From: DAOUMF01 sp034408935
GTDB lineage: Bacteria; Chloroflexota; Dehalococcoidia; SM23-28-2; RBG-16-64-32
Direction: 5' to 3'
DNA: 64,000 bases
Assembly: GCA_034408935.1 (NCBI GenBank)
Contig: DAOUMV010000014.1
Coordinates: forward strand, 1 to 64,000
Below the pieces are notes generated by a model. The model was not told where the DNA came from. It worked only from the letters and a program-made list of their open reading frames with translations, and did no database searches. The translations under genes were made by a program, and so were the position numbers. Below are positions 41,073 to 50,435 of the stretch, one piece after another (within the stretch, counting starts at the first letter, position 1; each line of letters starts with the position of its first letter).

Positions 41073-42011
41073 CTATTTGAACGCGGGGATCACCTCCCGC
41101 GAGAAGCGCAGGAGGCTATCGCGGTGGAAGCGAGGGAACTGGGCCACGATGATCTCCTGCGCCCCCGCGTCGACGAACCGCTGGACGCCGGCCTTGACCT
41201 CGTCCACGGAGCCCATGAGGACCGAGCGGCGGGCGTCCTCCTCGCTGCCGCCGCGCAAGGAGACAAGCCCCTGCACGACGCGCTGCTGGAAGGCCGGGTC
41301 CTCGTTCAGGAACAGCAGCACCTGGATCGTTCGCCGGATGCTCGAATAGTCGCGGCCCGCCTCGCGGCAGTGCCGCTCCAGCACCTCGAACTTGTGCCGG
41401 ACCTCCTCGGGCGTGCCAGTGACGTTGGCGGCGTCGGCGTACCTGGCGACGGTGCGCAGGGTGCGCCTCTCGCCCCCACCACCGACGACGATGGGTGGGT
41501 GTGGCTGCTGGACGCTGGGCGGGTTGTACGGCGGCCGGCCGAGCTGGTAGTAGCGACCCTGGAACTTCGGCCTGTCTTGTGTCCAGAGCAGCCTGATCAC
41601 CTGCACCGCCTCATCCAGTCGCTCCAGCCGCTCCCTGGTGGTGTAGAAGGGGATGGCGAACGCCTGGTGCTCGTAGATGTGCCAGGCACCGCCAAGGCCG
41701 AACTCCAACCGCCCGCCGGAGATATGGTCCACCGTTGTCGCCATCTTGGCCAGGACTGCGGGATGACGATAAGTGTTGCCGCTCACTAGTATGCCCAAGC
41801 GCACGCGGGAGGTGGCCTGGGCCAGGGCGGCAAGGGCGGTCCAGCCCTCCATGCAGGGGCCCTCGGAACCGAAGGCGGAGCCCGTGCCGGTCACGAAATG
41901 GTCCATCAGCCAAAGGTGATCGAAGTTGGAGTCGCGGTCCAGCTCTTGCCAGAGGGACAGCAACTCGTCCCAGGAGACGTCCGCTTGAGTGGCTGCCGCA
42001 CCGAACTTCAT
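41073..42011 (-). CDS. LLM-class F420/flavin-dependent oxidoreductase
   Basis: A 312-residue bacterial luciferase-like TIM-barrel protein. Typical segments are HLWLMDHFV, TSRVRLGILVSGNTYRHPAVLAKM and HISGGRLEFGLGGAWH. It is closely similar to the upstream gene at 42030 along its whole length, so the two are tandem duplicates. In this group the cofactor is often F420. Confidence 0.92.
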   Translation of the reverse strand: MKFGAAATQADVSWDELLSLWQELDRDSNFDHLWLMDHFVTGTGSAFGSEGPCMEGWTALAALAQATSRVRLGILVSGNTYRHPAVLAKMATTVDHISGGRLEFGLGGAWHIYEHQAFAIPFYTTRERLERLDEAVQVIRLLWTQDRPKFQGRYYQLGRPPYNPPSVQQPHPPIVVGGGGERRTLRTVARYADAANVTGTPEEVRHKFEVLERHCREAGRDYSSIRRTIQVLLFLNEDPAFQQRVVQGLVSLRGGSEEDARRSVLMGSVDEVKAGVQRFVDAGAQEIIVAQFPRFHRDSLLRFSREVIPAFK

Positions 42012-42029
42012 ATCTCCTCCTTCCTGTCC

Positions 42030-42983
42030 TCAGCGGAACGCAGGGATGACTTCGTTGGAGAAGCGGACCAGGGCTTCGAGATCCCATGGCGGAAGCTGAG
42101 TCACGTAGATCTCCTGCACGCCGACATCGATCAACGCCTGGACTTGAGCCTTCGCCTCGTCCACGGAGCCGAGGATGACGCAGCGGCGCGCCTCCTCCTC
42201 CGTTACTCCCCGAAGAGCCGTGAAGCCCTGGATAAACCGCTGGTGGACGGCGGTGTCCTCCGTGAGGAAGATGGCCTTCTGAACGGTGCGACGAATGGTG
42301 GAGGGATCGCGCCCTATCTCGCGGCAGTGTTGGTCCAGAACGTCAAACTTGTGGCGAACCTCTTCCGGGGAGGCGTGGTCGAAGGACACGTTGGCGATAT
42401 CGGCATACTTGGCGACGGTCCGCAGGGTGCGCTTCTCCCCCGTGCCGCCGATGAGGATGGGCGGATGCGGTTTCTGGACGTTGGGCGGGTTATAGGGCGG
42501 CTGATCGAGCTGGTAGTAGCGGCCCTGGAACGTGGGCTGCGGCTGCGTCCACAGCAGCTTGATCACCTGTACCGCTTCGTCCAGCCGCTCCAGGCGTTCG
42601 CGGACGCTGTAGAAGGGGATGGCAAAGGCCTGATGCTCGTACTCGTGCCAGGCACCGCCGATGCCGAACTCGAGCCGCCCGCCAGAGATGTGGTCAACCG
42701 TGGTGGCCATCTTGGCCAGGACAGCGGGATGACGGTAGGTATTGCCGGTGACGAGGACGCCGAGACGAACGCGGGAGGTCGCCTGGGCAACCGCCGCCAG
42801 GGTCGTCCAAGCCTCCAAGTAGGAGCCCTCGGACGCGAAGGCGGTGCCGAAGCCCGTGACGAAGTGGTCGGCCAACCAGAGCGAATCGAAGTTCGAATCC
42901 TCATCGATCCGCCGGCAGAGGGAGAGGTACTCGTCCCAGGACATCTGGCTCTGCGATACCTGCACCCCGAACTTGATACCCAT
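42030..42983 (-). CDS. LLM-class F420/flavin-dependent oxidoreductase
   Basis: A 317-residue LLM-family protein with SLWLADHFVTGFGTAF, HISGGRLEFGIGGAWHEYEH and the terminal HPPILIGGTGEKRTLRTVAKYAD. ATG 42983 follows GGAGG and lies two bases after the CoA-transferase stop; an in-frame upstream ATG at 43082 overlaps that gene. It and the downstream paralog differ mostly in surface residues, suggesting a recent tandem duplication, perhaps with divided substrate choice. Confidence 0.92.
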   Translation of the reverse strand: MGIKFGVQVSQSQMSWDEYLSLCRRIDEDSNFDSLWLADHFVTGFGTAFASEGSYLEAWTTLAAVAQATSRVRLGVLVTGNTYRHPAVLAKMATTVDHISGGRLEFGIGGAWHEYEHQAFAIPFYSVRERLERLDEAVQVIKLLWTQPQPTFQGRYYQLDQPPYNPPNVQKPHPPILIGGTGEKRTLRTVAKYADIANVSFDHASPEEVRHKFDVLDQHCREIGRDPSTIRRTVQKAIFLTEDTAVHQRFIQGFTALRGVTEEEARRCVILGSVDEAKAQVQALIDVGVQEIYVTQLPPWDLEALVRFSNEVIPAFR

Positions 42984-42985
42984 CT

Positions 42986-44353
42986 CTATCCTCCGTTCCC
43001 TGGCCCGATGCCCAGCTGCTGCTTGTAGTCCGGCTCCAAGGCGGCCAGCGCGCCCATCCGAAGGAAGCTGGTCAGTGGCCACTGCACCATCGCCCGCACC
43101 ACTTGCAGCGGGAAGGCGAACTCGGGCTTGTCGCCGATGACCTTCGCCTCCTGGAGTTCAGCCAGCTCCTCATCAGAGAGGCCCAGGAGGCCCTGGAGCA
43201 CCTCCCGGTTGTGCTCGCCCAGCCTGGGGGCGCCGCCGCGGGCCCCGACCTCGAACGCCGAGAAGCGGGCGCCTAACTGCTTGGGCACGGGACGAGCCTC
43301 CCCCGCGCACTCTACCATATCGAAGTAGCCGCGGTGCCGTAGGTGAGGATCGAGGAGCACCTGCTTGGGGTTGAGCACGGCCGCGGCGGTGACGCCCGCA
43401 CCCTGGAGCAGGCGCATCGCCTCTACGTGCTCCTGCTCTCGTGTCCAGGAGGTGATCAGTTCGTCCAGTTCGTCGTGGTGGCGGTGGCGGCTCAGCACGT
43501 CGGCGAAGCGCTCATCCTCCGCCCACTCCGGGTGGCCGACGGCGCCGCAGAACGCCCGCCATTCCCCGTCGTTCCGCACCGCCAGGACGAGCCAGTCGTC
43601 TTCGCCTCGACAAGGGTAGCAGCCTTGGGGAGCGAACCACGGGCTGCGGTTGCCGATGCGTTCCGGCTCGCGGTCATTGAGAGCGTACTCCATCAGCGCG
43701 TAGCCACCCATGGCGATCGCCGCCTCGTGCTGCGAGAGGTCGACGTACTGGCCCTTGCCGGTGCGCCGTCTGTGGTAGAGGGCAGCCAGCACCGCCCCCG
43801 CTCCCATGAGGCCGCAATAGGGGTCCGTGAAGGAGATGCCGGTACGCAGGGGCTCGCCGCCGCGATAGCCGGTGAAGGAGGAGATGCCCGAGGCGGCTTC
43901 CAGCCCCGTGCCGTAGGCGGAGTAGTCACGCCAGGGGCCACTCTGGCCGTAGCCGGAGAGCGAGATCATGATCAGGTCTGGCTTGATCTTGCGCAGCGAC
44001 TCGTAGTCAAGGCCGTGCTGAGCCATGACGCGGGGGGTGAAGCTCTCAGCGACGACATCAGCGTGGGGAACGAGGCGCTTGAACAGCTCGACGGCTTGGG
44101 GCTCGTTGAAGTCCAGAGTGATCGATCTCTTGCCGGCGTTTCGGAAGAGGAAGTAACCCATCCGGTTCCAGAAATCGCCCTCGGCGTTGTTGTCGGCTAT
44201 GACGAGCAGACGGATGTTGTCGATGTGCCTGATCCCCTCGATCTTGATGACCTCGGCCCCCAGGTCGCAGAGGATGCGGGTGCAGGTGGGCCCGGCGTAC
44301 ACCTGCGTCAGGTCGAGGACGCGGACGCCGGAGAGGGGAAGGCCAGGCCTCAC
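42986..44353 (-). CDS. CaiB/BaiF family CoA-transferase
   Basis: A 455-residue type III CoA-transferase. VRVLDLTQVYAGPTCTRILCDLGAEVIKIE and the catalytic Asp in ISFTDPYCGLMG are present. A C-terminal extension (after LEPDYKQQ) makes it longer than usual. Its ATG overlaps the stop of the preceding CoA-transferase gene by four bases, and the two products may act as a heteromeric enzyme (inference). Confidence 0.93.
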   Translation of the reverse strand: MRPGLPLSGVRVLDLTQVYAGPTCTRILCDLGAEVIKIEGIRHIDNIRLLVIADNNAEGDFWNRMGYFLFRNAGKRSITLDFNEPQAVELFKRLVPHADVVAESFTPRVMAQHGLDYESLRKIKPDLIMISLSGYGQSGPWRDYSAYGTGLEAASGISSFTGYRGGEPLRTGISFTDPYCGLMGAGAVLAALYHRRRTGKGQYVDLSQHEAAIAMGGYALMEYALNDREPERIGNRSPWFAPQGCYPCRGEDDWLVLAVRNDGEWRAFCGAVGHPEWAEDERFADVLSRHRHHDELDELITSWTREQEHVEAMRLLQGAGVTAAAVLNPKQVLLDPHLRHRGYFDMVECAGEARPVPKQLGARFSAFEVGARGGAPRLGEHNREVLQGLLGLSDEELAELQEAKVIGDKPEFAFPLQVVRAMVQWPLTSFLRMGALAALEPDYKQQLGIGPGNGG

Positions 44354-45585
44354 GTGATCCCCCGCTCGCGCAGGATGCGCGCCTCCTCCGGGTCGTAACC
44401 CAGCCCCAGCAGCACATCATGGGTGTGCTGCCCCAGGGTGGGCGCGGGCCCCCTGCGGAGCGGCGTCTCCGACATCCTGAAAGGCGCGCCCGCCACCCGG
44501 ACGGGCCCCATCTCTGGCTCCTCCACCTCCTGGAAGAAGCCACGCTCCTTCAGGTGCTCGTTCTCCAGCAGGGTCTTGGGGTCTAGGACGGCGGCAAAGG
44601 GGATGCGCAGCTCCTGGGCACGGGTGAGGAGGTCCTGCCAGTCGTGCTCCAGGAGGTAAGGGCGCAGGATCTCCTCGAACTGGCGCCACCGGATGAGACG
44701 CATCCAGGGATTCTGGAACAGCGGATGCTGCTCCAGCTCCGGCTGCTCCAGAAGAACGGCGATGCCCAGGGGAAAGCCGGTGGATCCGCCGACGACCACG
44801 ACGTGGCCGTTGCGGCAGGGATAGATTTCCATCGGATAGATGGGGGCCTGGTGCCGGGAGTAGAAGCGCTTACGCACGGCGCCCATGAAGGAGTAGAGGG
44901 CGGTGTTGTACTCGTCGGCGCCGCCCAGCGCCTCCAGCATGGAGACATCGATATGCTGGCCGCCGCCCCGCTGCCGATGCTCCACACCAGCCAGCACGGC
45001 CACCCAGGCAGTGACCCCAGCGAAGTACTCTGCGGGCTCCCCGCCGGTGCACAGCGGCTCCCTTTCCGGGTCGCCGGTGACATACATGAGGCCGGACAGG
45101 GCCATGCAGGTTAGGGAGTTGCCCCGGAAGCCGCTGTAGGGCCCGGTCTGGCCGAAGGGCGTGACCGAGCAGTAGATGAGATCCGGGAACTCGCCCTTCA
45201 GGTCGTCGTAGCCCAAACCCATGGAGGCGAGATAGCCTGGCGGATCGTTCTCCACGAGGATATCCGCCTTGGCCAGCAGTTTGCGCAGAACGGTGCGGCC
45301 GCTTTCGGTCCTGATATCCAGGGTGACGCTCTTCTTGCCACCGTTGAGGTGGACGAACAGCCCCCCCTTGTCGTGGTGCGGGACATCGTCCGGGAACGGG
45401 CCCAGGGCGCGGGCGTTGTCTCCCTCGGGGGGCTCGACCTTGATCACCTCGGCGCCGCAGTCAGCCAGGAGCTTCGCACAATAGGGGCCAGCGATCCCCT
45501 GCGAGAGATCGATCACGCGCAGGTCGTTCAGGGCCAACTCGGGCCCTTCGGCCGGGTTCCCTGGCCGGGCAGGCAGGGCAGGCAA
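44350..45585 (-). CDS. CaiB/BaiF family CoA-transferase
   Basis: A 411-residue type III CoA-transferase. LRVIDLSQGIAGPYCAKLLADCGAEVIKVE is canonical. The catalytic Asp is replaced by Glu (GGEPAEYFAGVTAW), the same variation as in the shortened relative. The start is TTG 45585, giving MPALPARPGNP; no better start is visible. It is the first gene of the minus-strand group down to 39708. Confidence 0.88.
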   Translation of the reverse strand: MPALPARPGNPAEGPELALNDLRVIDLSQGIAGPYCAKLLADCGAEVIKVEPPEGDNARALGPFPDDVPHHDKGGLFVHLNGGKKSVTLDIRTESGRTVLRKLLAKADILVENDPPGYLASMGLGYDDLKGEFPDLIYCSVTPFGQTGPYSGFRGNSLTCMALSGLMYVTGDPEREPLCTGGEPAEYFAGVTAWVAVLAGVEHRQRGGGQHIDVSMLEALGGADEYNTALYSFMGAVRKRFYSRHQAPIYPMEIYPCRNGHVVVVGGSTGFPLGIAVLLEQPELEQHPLFQNPWMRLIRWRQFEEILRPYLLEHDWQDLLTRAQELRIPFAAVLDPKTLLENEHLKERGFFQEVEEPEMGPVRVAGAPFRMSETPLRRGPAPTLGQHTHDVLLGLGYDPEEARILRERGIT

Positions 45586-45765
45586 GGGCGCTCCTTCGGC
45601 TGCTTGGCCGCAGTTCGGGGCGGATGATACAACAAGGCGGGAACGTGGAACAAGGAAGGGGGACCAGAGCTGGCCCAGCCCTGACCTCGGAGTCAGAGCG
45701 AATCTCGTGTTGCGGGTTCCCTGTTCTTGTCCCCTCTGCTACAATGCGGCTCGCTGGAAACTCTC

Positions 45766-46533
45766 ATGCCCCTGCGAACCATCTCATTGGAGAAGCGCGG
45801 CCCCATCGCCTTTCTGACCCTGCGCCGGCCGGAGACGGAGAACGCCATCGACGGTGCCCTCCTCGCGGAGCTGGCCCAAGCCAGCGAAACGATCGAGGAG
45901 GACGATAAGGTACGCGTCGTCGTGCTCGCCGCCCAGGGCGACAACTTCTGCCGTGGCTGGGACGCCGCCGTCCTGGCGGCAGAAGACCCTTCGGCGCTGC
46001 CTGCTCAGGGAGACCCCTTCTCCTCCCTGGCCGACCTCCCCCGGCCCGTCGTGTGCGCCATCCAGGGCGAAGCCCTGGGCGCCGGCCTGGAGCTGGCACT
46101 CGCCTGCGATCTTCGGGTGGCCGCCGAGGACGCCCGTCTGGGCCTGCCCGAGACCAAGCTGGGCCTCGTCCCCATGGGCGGCGGCACCCAGCGTCTCGCC
46201 CGCCTGGTGGGCCGCGGCAAGGCCCTGGAGATGATCCTCACCGGCGAGCCGGTGGACGCCCAGGAGGCGCTGCGCATCGGCCTCGTCAGCGCAATCGCTC
46301 CTCGCGACAAGCTGGCGGCCGAGGCCGAGGCCATCGCTGGCCGCATAGCGGAGCGCGGGCCCATCGCCATCCGCTACGCCAAGGAGGCCGTGCGCCGTGG
46401 CCTGGAGATGCCTTTGGAGCAGGCCCTCCGCTACGAGACGGACCTCACCATCATCCTGCAGACCACGGAAGACAGGGAGGAGGGCGTCCGCGCCTTCCTG
46501 GAGAAACGCGCACCGAAGTTCAAGGGCCGATAG
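45766..46533 (+). CDS. enoyl-CoA hydratase/isomerase family protein
   Basis: A 255-residue crotonase with both catalytic glutamates in place: GAGLELALACDLRV and RLGLPETKLGLVPMGGG. The first oxyanion motif is FCRGWDAAV, unusual in having Arg-Gly-Trp in place of the common Ala-Gly-Ala-Asp. ATG 45766 is preferred over a frame start 39 bases upstream, since a TACAAT box lies between them (45740-45745). It is divergent from the CoA-transferase group. Confidence 0.9.
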   Translation: MPLRTISLEKRGPIAFLTLRRPETENAIDGALLAELAQASETIEEDDKVRVVVLAAQGDNFCRGWDAAVLAAEDPSALPAQGDPFSSLADLPRPVVCAIQGEALGAGLELALACDLRVAAEDARLGLPETKLGLVPMGGGTQRLARLVGRGKALEMILTGEPVDAQEALRIGLVSAIAPRDKLAAEAEAIAGRIAERGPIAIRYAKEAVRRGLEMPLEQALRYETDLTIILQTTEDREEGVRAFLEKRAPKFKGR

Positions 46534-46557
46534 TACTGGAGGAGGTGACCACCCTAG

Positions 46558-46818
46558 ATGCAGGTCGTTCTGGAGACGGATGAAGCCTGGTCGCTGATGT
46601 CGATCATCACCTCCTACGTCATCGACCACAGCGGCGTCTCGCAGGACGGCAAGGCGAATATCAGGCGCTGGCGCAGCGATCGCGCCGTGGGGACGGTGGA
46701 GATGGACGACCTGGCGACCGCCTTCAACGAGGCCCTGGGCACCTATTTGGACGAGAAGACCGCCCGCACGATCCGCCGTCGCGGCCGCTACATTTCGACC
46801 AAGGACACGTCCCAATGA
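46558..46818 (+). CDS. small hypothetical protein, paralog of 46916-47155
   Basis: An 86-residue protein. The shared pattern with the next gene is an acidic start (VLETDEAWSLMSIITSYV), a middle helix and the motif RRWRSDR. The ATG follows GGAGGAGGTG. Helical, basic at the C-terminus (RRRGRY). I recognise no family; the tandem paralogy suggests a common function. Confidence 0.6.
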   Translation: MQVVLETDEAWSLMSIITSYVIDHSGVSQDGKANIRRWRSDRAVGTVEMDDLATAFNEALGTYLDEKTARTIRRRGRYISTKDTSQ

Positions 46819-46915
46819 TCCATCCATCCGTAGCTCAAGGCCCCTGCCTTGAGCGTGTTTGCGGGCACGGCTGGGGCTTCGCCCTACGGAACCAGACGAT
46901 CAGAGGTGGCCGTCA

Positions 46916-47155
46916 ATGAGGCTGGAGCTGGAACCCGAAGAGGGCCGCGAGCTGCTGTCGCTGATCGTCAACCGACTGGCCGAGGAAGCCGCGCTTTCGG
47001 ACGAAGACAGGGCTGCGGTGAGGCGCTGGCACAGCGACCGGATGAAGGCCGGCTCCGACGGCATGCAGGAGCTCACCGGAAAGATCAACGGCGATCTGGA
47101 GCGCGCCCTCCGGGACAAGGAGAAGAGCGCCGTCCAGAAACCCGACTGGCGGTGA
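46916..47155 (+). CDS. small hypothetical protein, paralog of 46558-46818
   Basis: A 79-residue protein beginning MRLELEPEEGRELLSLIVN, with the motif RRWHSDR that aligns with RRWRSDR of the preceding gene. ATG 46916 follows GAGGTGG; an upstream GTG-type start is less likely. It lies 19 bases before the next crotonase gene. Confidence 0.6.
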   Translation: MRLELEPEEGRELLSLIVNRLAEEAALSDEDRAAVRRWHSDRMKAGSDGMQELTGKINGDLERALRDKEKSAVQKPDWR

Positions 47156-47174
47156 CGCGGGACAGAGAACTCCA

Positions 47175-47954
47175 TTGTTCGAGACCCTCCTTTACGAGAA
47201 GACGGACGGTATCGCCTGGATAGTCCTCAACCGTCCGGACGTGCTCAACGCCATCAACATGCGCATGCGCGACGAGCTGTGGGAGCTGATACACGCCGTC
47301 CGCGACGACCCTGAGGTGCAGATCGCCATCTTCAAGGGCGCGGGCGAGCGGGCGTTCTCCGCCGGGGCGGACATCACCGAGTTCGGCACGGCGCCCTCCT
47401 ACGTCGAGTCGCGGCGGGCCCGACGCCAGCGCGACCTGTGGGGCTTCATGCTCTCGATGGACAAGCCCCTCATAGCCGCCATCCACGGCTTAGCCCTCGG
47501 TGCCGGCGTCGAGCTCCCCCTGTGCTGTGACGTTCGCATCGCCAGCGAGGACGCCCGCCTGGGGTTGCCCGAGGTCAGCATCGGCTACATCCCCTCGGCC
47601 GGCGGCACCCAGACCCTGCCCCGCCACATCCCACCGGGGGTCGCTATGCACATGACCCTCACCGGCGACCCCATCGACGCTGCGACGGCCCTGCGCTACG
47701 GCCTCGTCCAGCGGGTAGTCCCCCGCCAGCGGCTGTACCAGGAGGCCGAGTCGCTGGCGCGCACGCTCATGTCGCGGGGGCCGCTGGCGCTACGACTGGC
47801 CAAGCGGGCCGTGCTCGAGGGGCTGGACCTGCCCCTGGCGCAGGGGCTGGCCCTGGAGCGCCGCCTTGCCCGCCGCGCCCTGGCCAGCGCCGACGCTCAA
47901 GAAGGTATCGCCGCGGCCGCTGCTGGCCGCCAGCCGCGCTTCTCGGGCGCGTGA
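47175..47954 (+). CDS. enoyl-CoA hydratase/isomerase family protein
   Basis: A 259-residue crotonase with both catalytic glutamates (GAGVELPLCCDVRIA and RLGLPEVSIGYIP) and the oxyanion motif RAFSAGADITEFG. It starts with TTG. It is followed after 25 bases by an acyl-CoA ligase gene, so the two probably act in one acyl-CoA degradation route. Confidence 0.92.
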   Translation: MFETLLYEKTDGIAWIVLNRPDVLNAINMRMRDELWELIHAVRDDPEVQIAIFKGAGERAFSAGADITEFGTAPSYVESRRARRQRDLWGFMLSMDKPLIAAIHGLALGAGVELPLCCDVRIASEDARLGLPEVSIGYIPSAGGTQTLPRHIPPGVAMHMTLTGDPIDAATALRYGLVQRVVPRQRLYQEAESLARTLMSRGPLALRLAKRAVLEGLDLPLAQGLALERRLARRALASADAQEGIAAAAAGRQPRFSGA

Positions 47955-47979
47955 CCACGTAACCAAAGGGAGGTAGAGG

Positions 47980-49542
47980 ATGAATACATCTGAGTTCCTG
48001 ATGATCGCCGCCTCGGTGGTCCCGGACCGTCTCGCCATGGCCTGTGACGGCGACAGCCGCACCTTCGCCCAGCTCCAGGAGAGGGTGAACCGACTGGCCA
48101 ACGCCCTTCAGTCGCTGGGCGTGGGCAAAGGCGACAAGGTAGCAGTCCTGGCCCTCAACTCCATCCCCTACGTGGAGACCTACTACGCCTGCGCCAAGCT
48201 GGGCGCCGTCTTCGTCCCCCTCAACTATCGCGCCAAGAAGGAAGAGCTCTCCTACATGGTCAATAACGCCGAGGCGAAGGTCATGTTTGTAGGGGAGCGC
48301 TACCTGGACCTCACCGCCGCCATCCGGCCTCAGTTCCAGACCGTGCAGCACTTCGTCTGCTACGACGCCCACCCCGAGGACATGACCCCCTACGAGGATC
48401 TCCTGGCGCCCCACGAGCCGGAGGAGGTCTTCACCGACGTCGACGACACGGACGCCACGATCATCCTCTACACCAGCGGCACCACGGCCAGGCCCAAGGG
48501 CGTCCTCCTCACCTACCTCAGCATGTCCGTGTACGTCACCAACACGGTGGAGCCTGCCAACCCGGAGGTCCACGACGTCACCCTCCTCTCCGTCCCCGTC
48601 TATCACGTGGCCGGTGCCACCGCCATCCTGTCGTCCGTATGGGGCGGACGCACCCTGGCTATCCTTCCCCAGTTCGAGCCTCAGGCCTGGCTGAAGGCCG
48701 TCCAGACCCATCGCGTCACCCATAGCTTCGTCGTGCCTACCATGCTCAAGCGAGTCATGGAGGAGCCGGACTTCGACAAGTACGACCTGATCTCGCTGCA
48801 GCTCATCGCCTATGGCGCCGCCCCCATGCCCTACGACGTCGTCACCAAGGCCATCGAGGTGTTCCAGTGCGGCCTCATGAACGCCTACGGGCAGACCGAG
48901 AGCACCTCCACCCTCACCTTCCTGGGCCCCGAAGACCATCAGATCCCCGACGGCCCCCCGGAGGAGCGCGAGAAGAAGCTCCACCGTCTCCGCTCCGTCG
49001 GCCGCGCCATGGAGGACGTCGTCGTCGCCATCGTCGACTCACAGGGCGAAGTCCTGCCGCCGGGCCAGGAGGGGGAGATCGTGGCCCAGGGGGCGCGCCT
49101 CATGTCCGGCTACCTCGGCCTGCACGACGAAACGGACGAGGCGATGCGCGGCGGCTGGCTCCACACCGGCGACATCGGCTGGATGGACGACGACGGCTAC
49201 ATCTACATCACCGGCCGCACCAAGGACCTGATCATCCGCGGCGGCGAGAACATCGCCACGGGCGAGATCGAGGCCGTGCTGGAGCAGCACCCGGCGGTGG
49301 GTGAGGCGGCTGTCATCGGTGTTCCCGACGTCGAGTGGGGGGAGGAGGTGAAGGCTGTCATCGTGGCAGAGAGCGGAGACAAGCCCTCTACGGAGGAGCT
49401 GACGACCTTTGTCAAGGAGCGGCTGGCCAGCTATAAGGCGCCCAAGTACTACGCCTTCACGCAGGAGCTGCCCCGGAACTACCTGGGTAAGGTGCTGAAG
49501 ACAGACCTGCGAAAGCAGTACGGGGAGGCCAAGGACGACTAG
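47980..49542 (+). CDS. acyl-CoA synthetase (AMP-binding, long/medium-chain ligase-like)
   Basis: A 520-residue ANL-family ligase. The phosphate loop is YTSGTTARPKGV, the adenine motif AYGQTES, the hinge motif YITGRTKDLIIRGGENI and the catalytic Lys in NYLGKVLKTDLR. It activates a carboxylic acid to acyl-CoA through an acyl-AMP. ATG 47980 is preceded by GGGAGG. The substrate class is not certain; fatty or aryl acids are possible. Confidence 0.95.
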   Translation: MNTSEFLMIAASVVPDRLAMACDGDSRTFAQLQERVNRLANALQSLGVGKGDKVAVLALNSIPYVETYYACAKLGAVFVPLNYRAKKEELSYMVNNAEAKVMFVGERYLDLTAAIRPQFQTVQHFVCYDAHPEDMTPYEDLLAPHEPEEVFTDVDDTDATIILYTSGTTARPKGVLLTYLSMSVYVTNTVEPANPEVHDVTLLSVPVYHVAGATAILSSVWGGRTLAILPQFEPQAWLKAVQTHRVTHSFVVPTMLKRVMEEPDFDKYDLISLQLIAYGAAPMPYDVVTKAIEVFQCGLMNAYGQTESTSTLTFLGPEDHQIPDGPPEEREKKLHRLRSVGRAMEDVVVAIVDSQGEVLPPGQEGEIVAQGARLMSGYLGLHDETDEAMRGGWLHTGDIGWMDDDGYIYITGRTKDLIIRGGENIATGEIEAVLEQHPAVGEAAVIGVPDVEWGEEVKAVIVAESGDKPSTEELTTFVKERLASYKAPKYYAFTQELPRNYLGKVLKTDLRKQYGEAKDD

Positions 49543-49723
49543 GCGGCGGCGCTCCCGCCAGCGCCGCCGAAAGGAGAGGCGGGACCGACCGGCCTCTGAG
49601 GAGCCTGCGGCGCCGCCCTCTCCGCCATCGGCTAAGCGCATTGAGGGGGCGCCTGGCGTCTCCTGGACGGGGCTGATCGGCGGCCTGCTGGGCTTCGCGC
49701 CCCTGGCCGCGATCGCCGCCGCG

Positions 49724-49987
49724 GTGCTAGCGGACCCGCCCGAGATCGGGCGGCCGTTCGCCGCCGTGCCCGCCCTGATGGCGGCCCTCTACCTGCCCGC
49801 GGTATGGGCCTCTGTGACTCGCACCGAGCGCCGCCAGTTGATCCTGAGAGTCAGCCTTTACGTTTCCCTGATGCTGGCTTTCGGCAGCAGCATCGGGTTC
49901 GGATTTATCATAATGATGGCGCTCGCTCCCGCGACGGTCCTTCTATGGCTGGCTTCAGGCGGGACGAGGAGGGACGGCAAGCGCTAG
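49724..49987 (+). CDS. hypothetical membrane protein (start uncertain)
   Basis: An 87-residue frame with three hydrophobic segments. The GTG at 49724 would cut into a preceding hydrophobic stretch: in the same frame upstream, GLIGGLLGFAPLAAIAAAV is encoded from about 49671. The true start probably lies farther up, but no ATG or GTG is in frame between the ligase gene and 49724. The stop overlaps the stop of the minus-strand gene (CTAG). Confidence 0.45.
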   Translation: MLADPPEIGRPFAAVPALMAALYLPAVWASVTRTERRQLILRVSLYVSLMLAFGSSIGFGFIIMMALAPATVLLWLASGGTRRDGKR

Positions 49988-50238
49988 GCGGCGGCCACCT
50001 GGTCAGGGGCGAAGGGGAACTCCTCCACCACGTCCATGCGCTCGCACCAGGGCCTTACCGGTCGCTTGAAGCGGACCCACACGTCGCCCCTGGGGAAGGG
50101 CAGAACACGCGCCACACGACCTTCCCTGCCGGCGAAGTAGCGGCGACACCAGGAGGGCGCGTCCAGGATGCGTACCCGGTCGCCGGGGCGGACAGCACCG
50201 CTCATGGCATGAGACGTAGCTTCCATCGCCATCGTCAT
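49984..50238 (-). CDS. small hypothetical protein, SH3/KOW-like
   Basis: An 84-residue protein. The core RPGDRVRILDAPSWCRRYFAGREGRVARVLP resembles a KOW/SH3-type beta barrel (PGDRVRI...GxxGxV). ATG 50238 follows GGAGGGAATAGG. The longer frame upstream is Arg/Ala low-complexity and not credible. Confidence 0.6.
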   Translation of the reverse strand: MTMAMEATSHAMSGAVRPGDRVRILDAPSWCRRYFAGREGRVARVLPFPRGDVWVRFKRPVRPWCERMDVVEEFPFAPDQVAAA

Positions 50239-50252
50239 CCTATTCCCTCCCT

Positions 50253-50435
50253 CTACGCTGCCTGTCGCAGCGCGCGCAGCAGCCGCAGCGGCATGGCCGG
50301 GGAGGCGCGCGGCTTGCCCTCGGAGGCCACCCGGCGGTGCTGCGGTTTCGCGCTCCCTGCGGCGGCCAGCCGGATGCGACTCATCTCCCGCTCGATCTCC
50401 TGGATCCTGGCTCGGCTCAACAGTTCGGCGTCCAT
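50253..50435 (-). CDS. small basic hypothetical protein
   Basis: A 60-residue protein that starts with a predicted helix (MDAELLSRARIQEIEREMSR) and ends basic. It lies 14 bases before the SH3/KOW-like gene on the same strand, so they may be co-transcribed. No known family. Confidence 0.4.
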   Translation of the reverse strand: MDAELLSRARIQEIEREMSRIRLAAAGSAKPQHRRVASEGKPRASPAMPLRLLRALRQAA

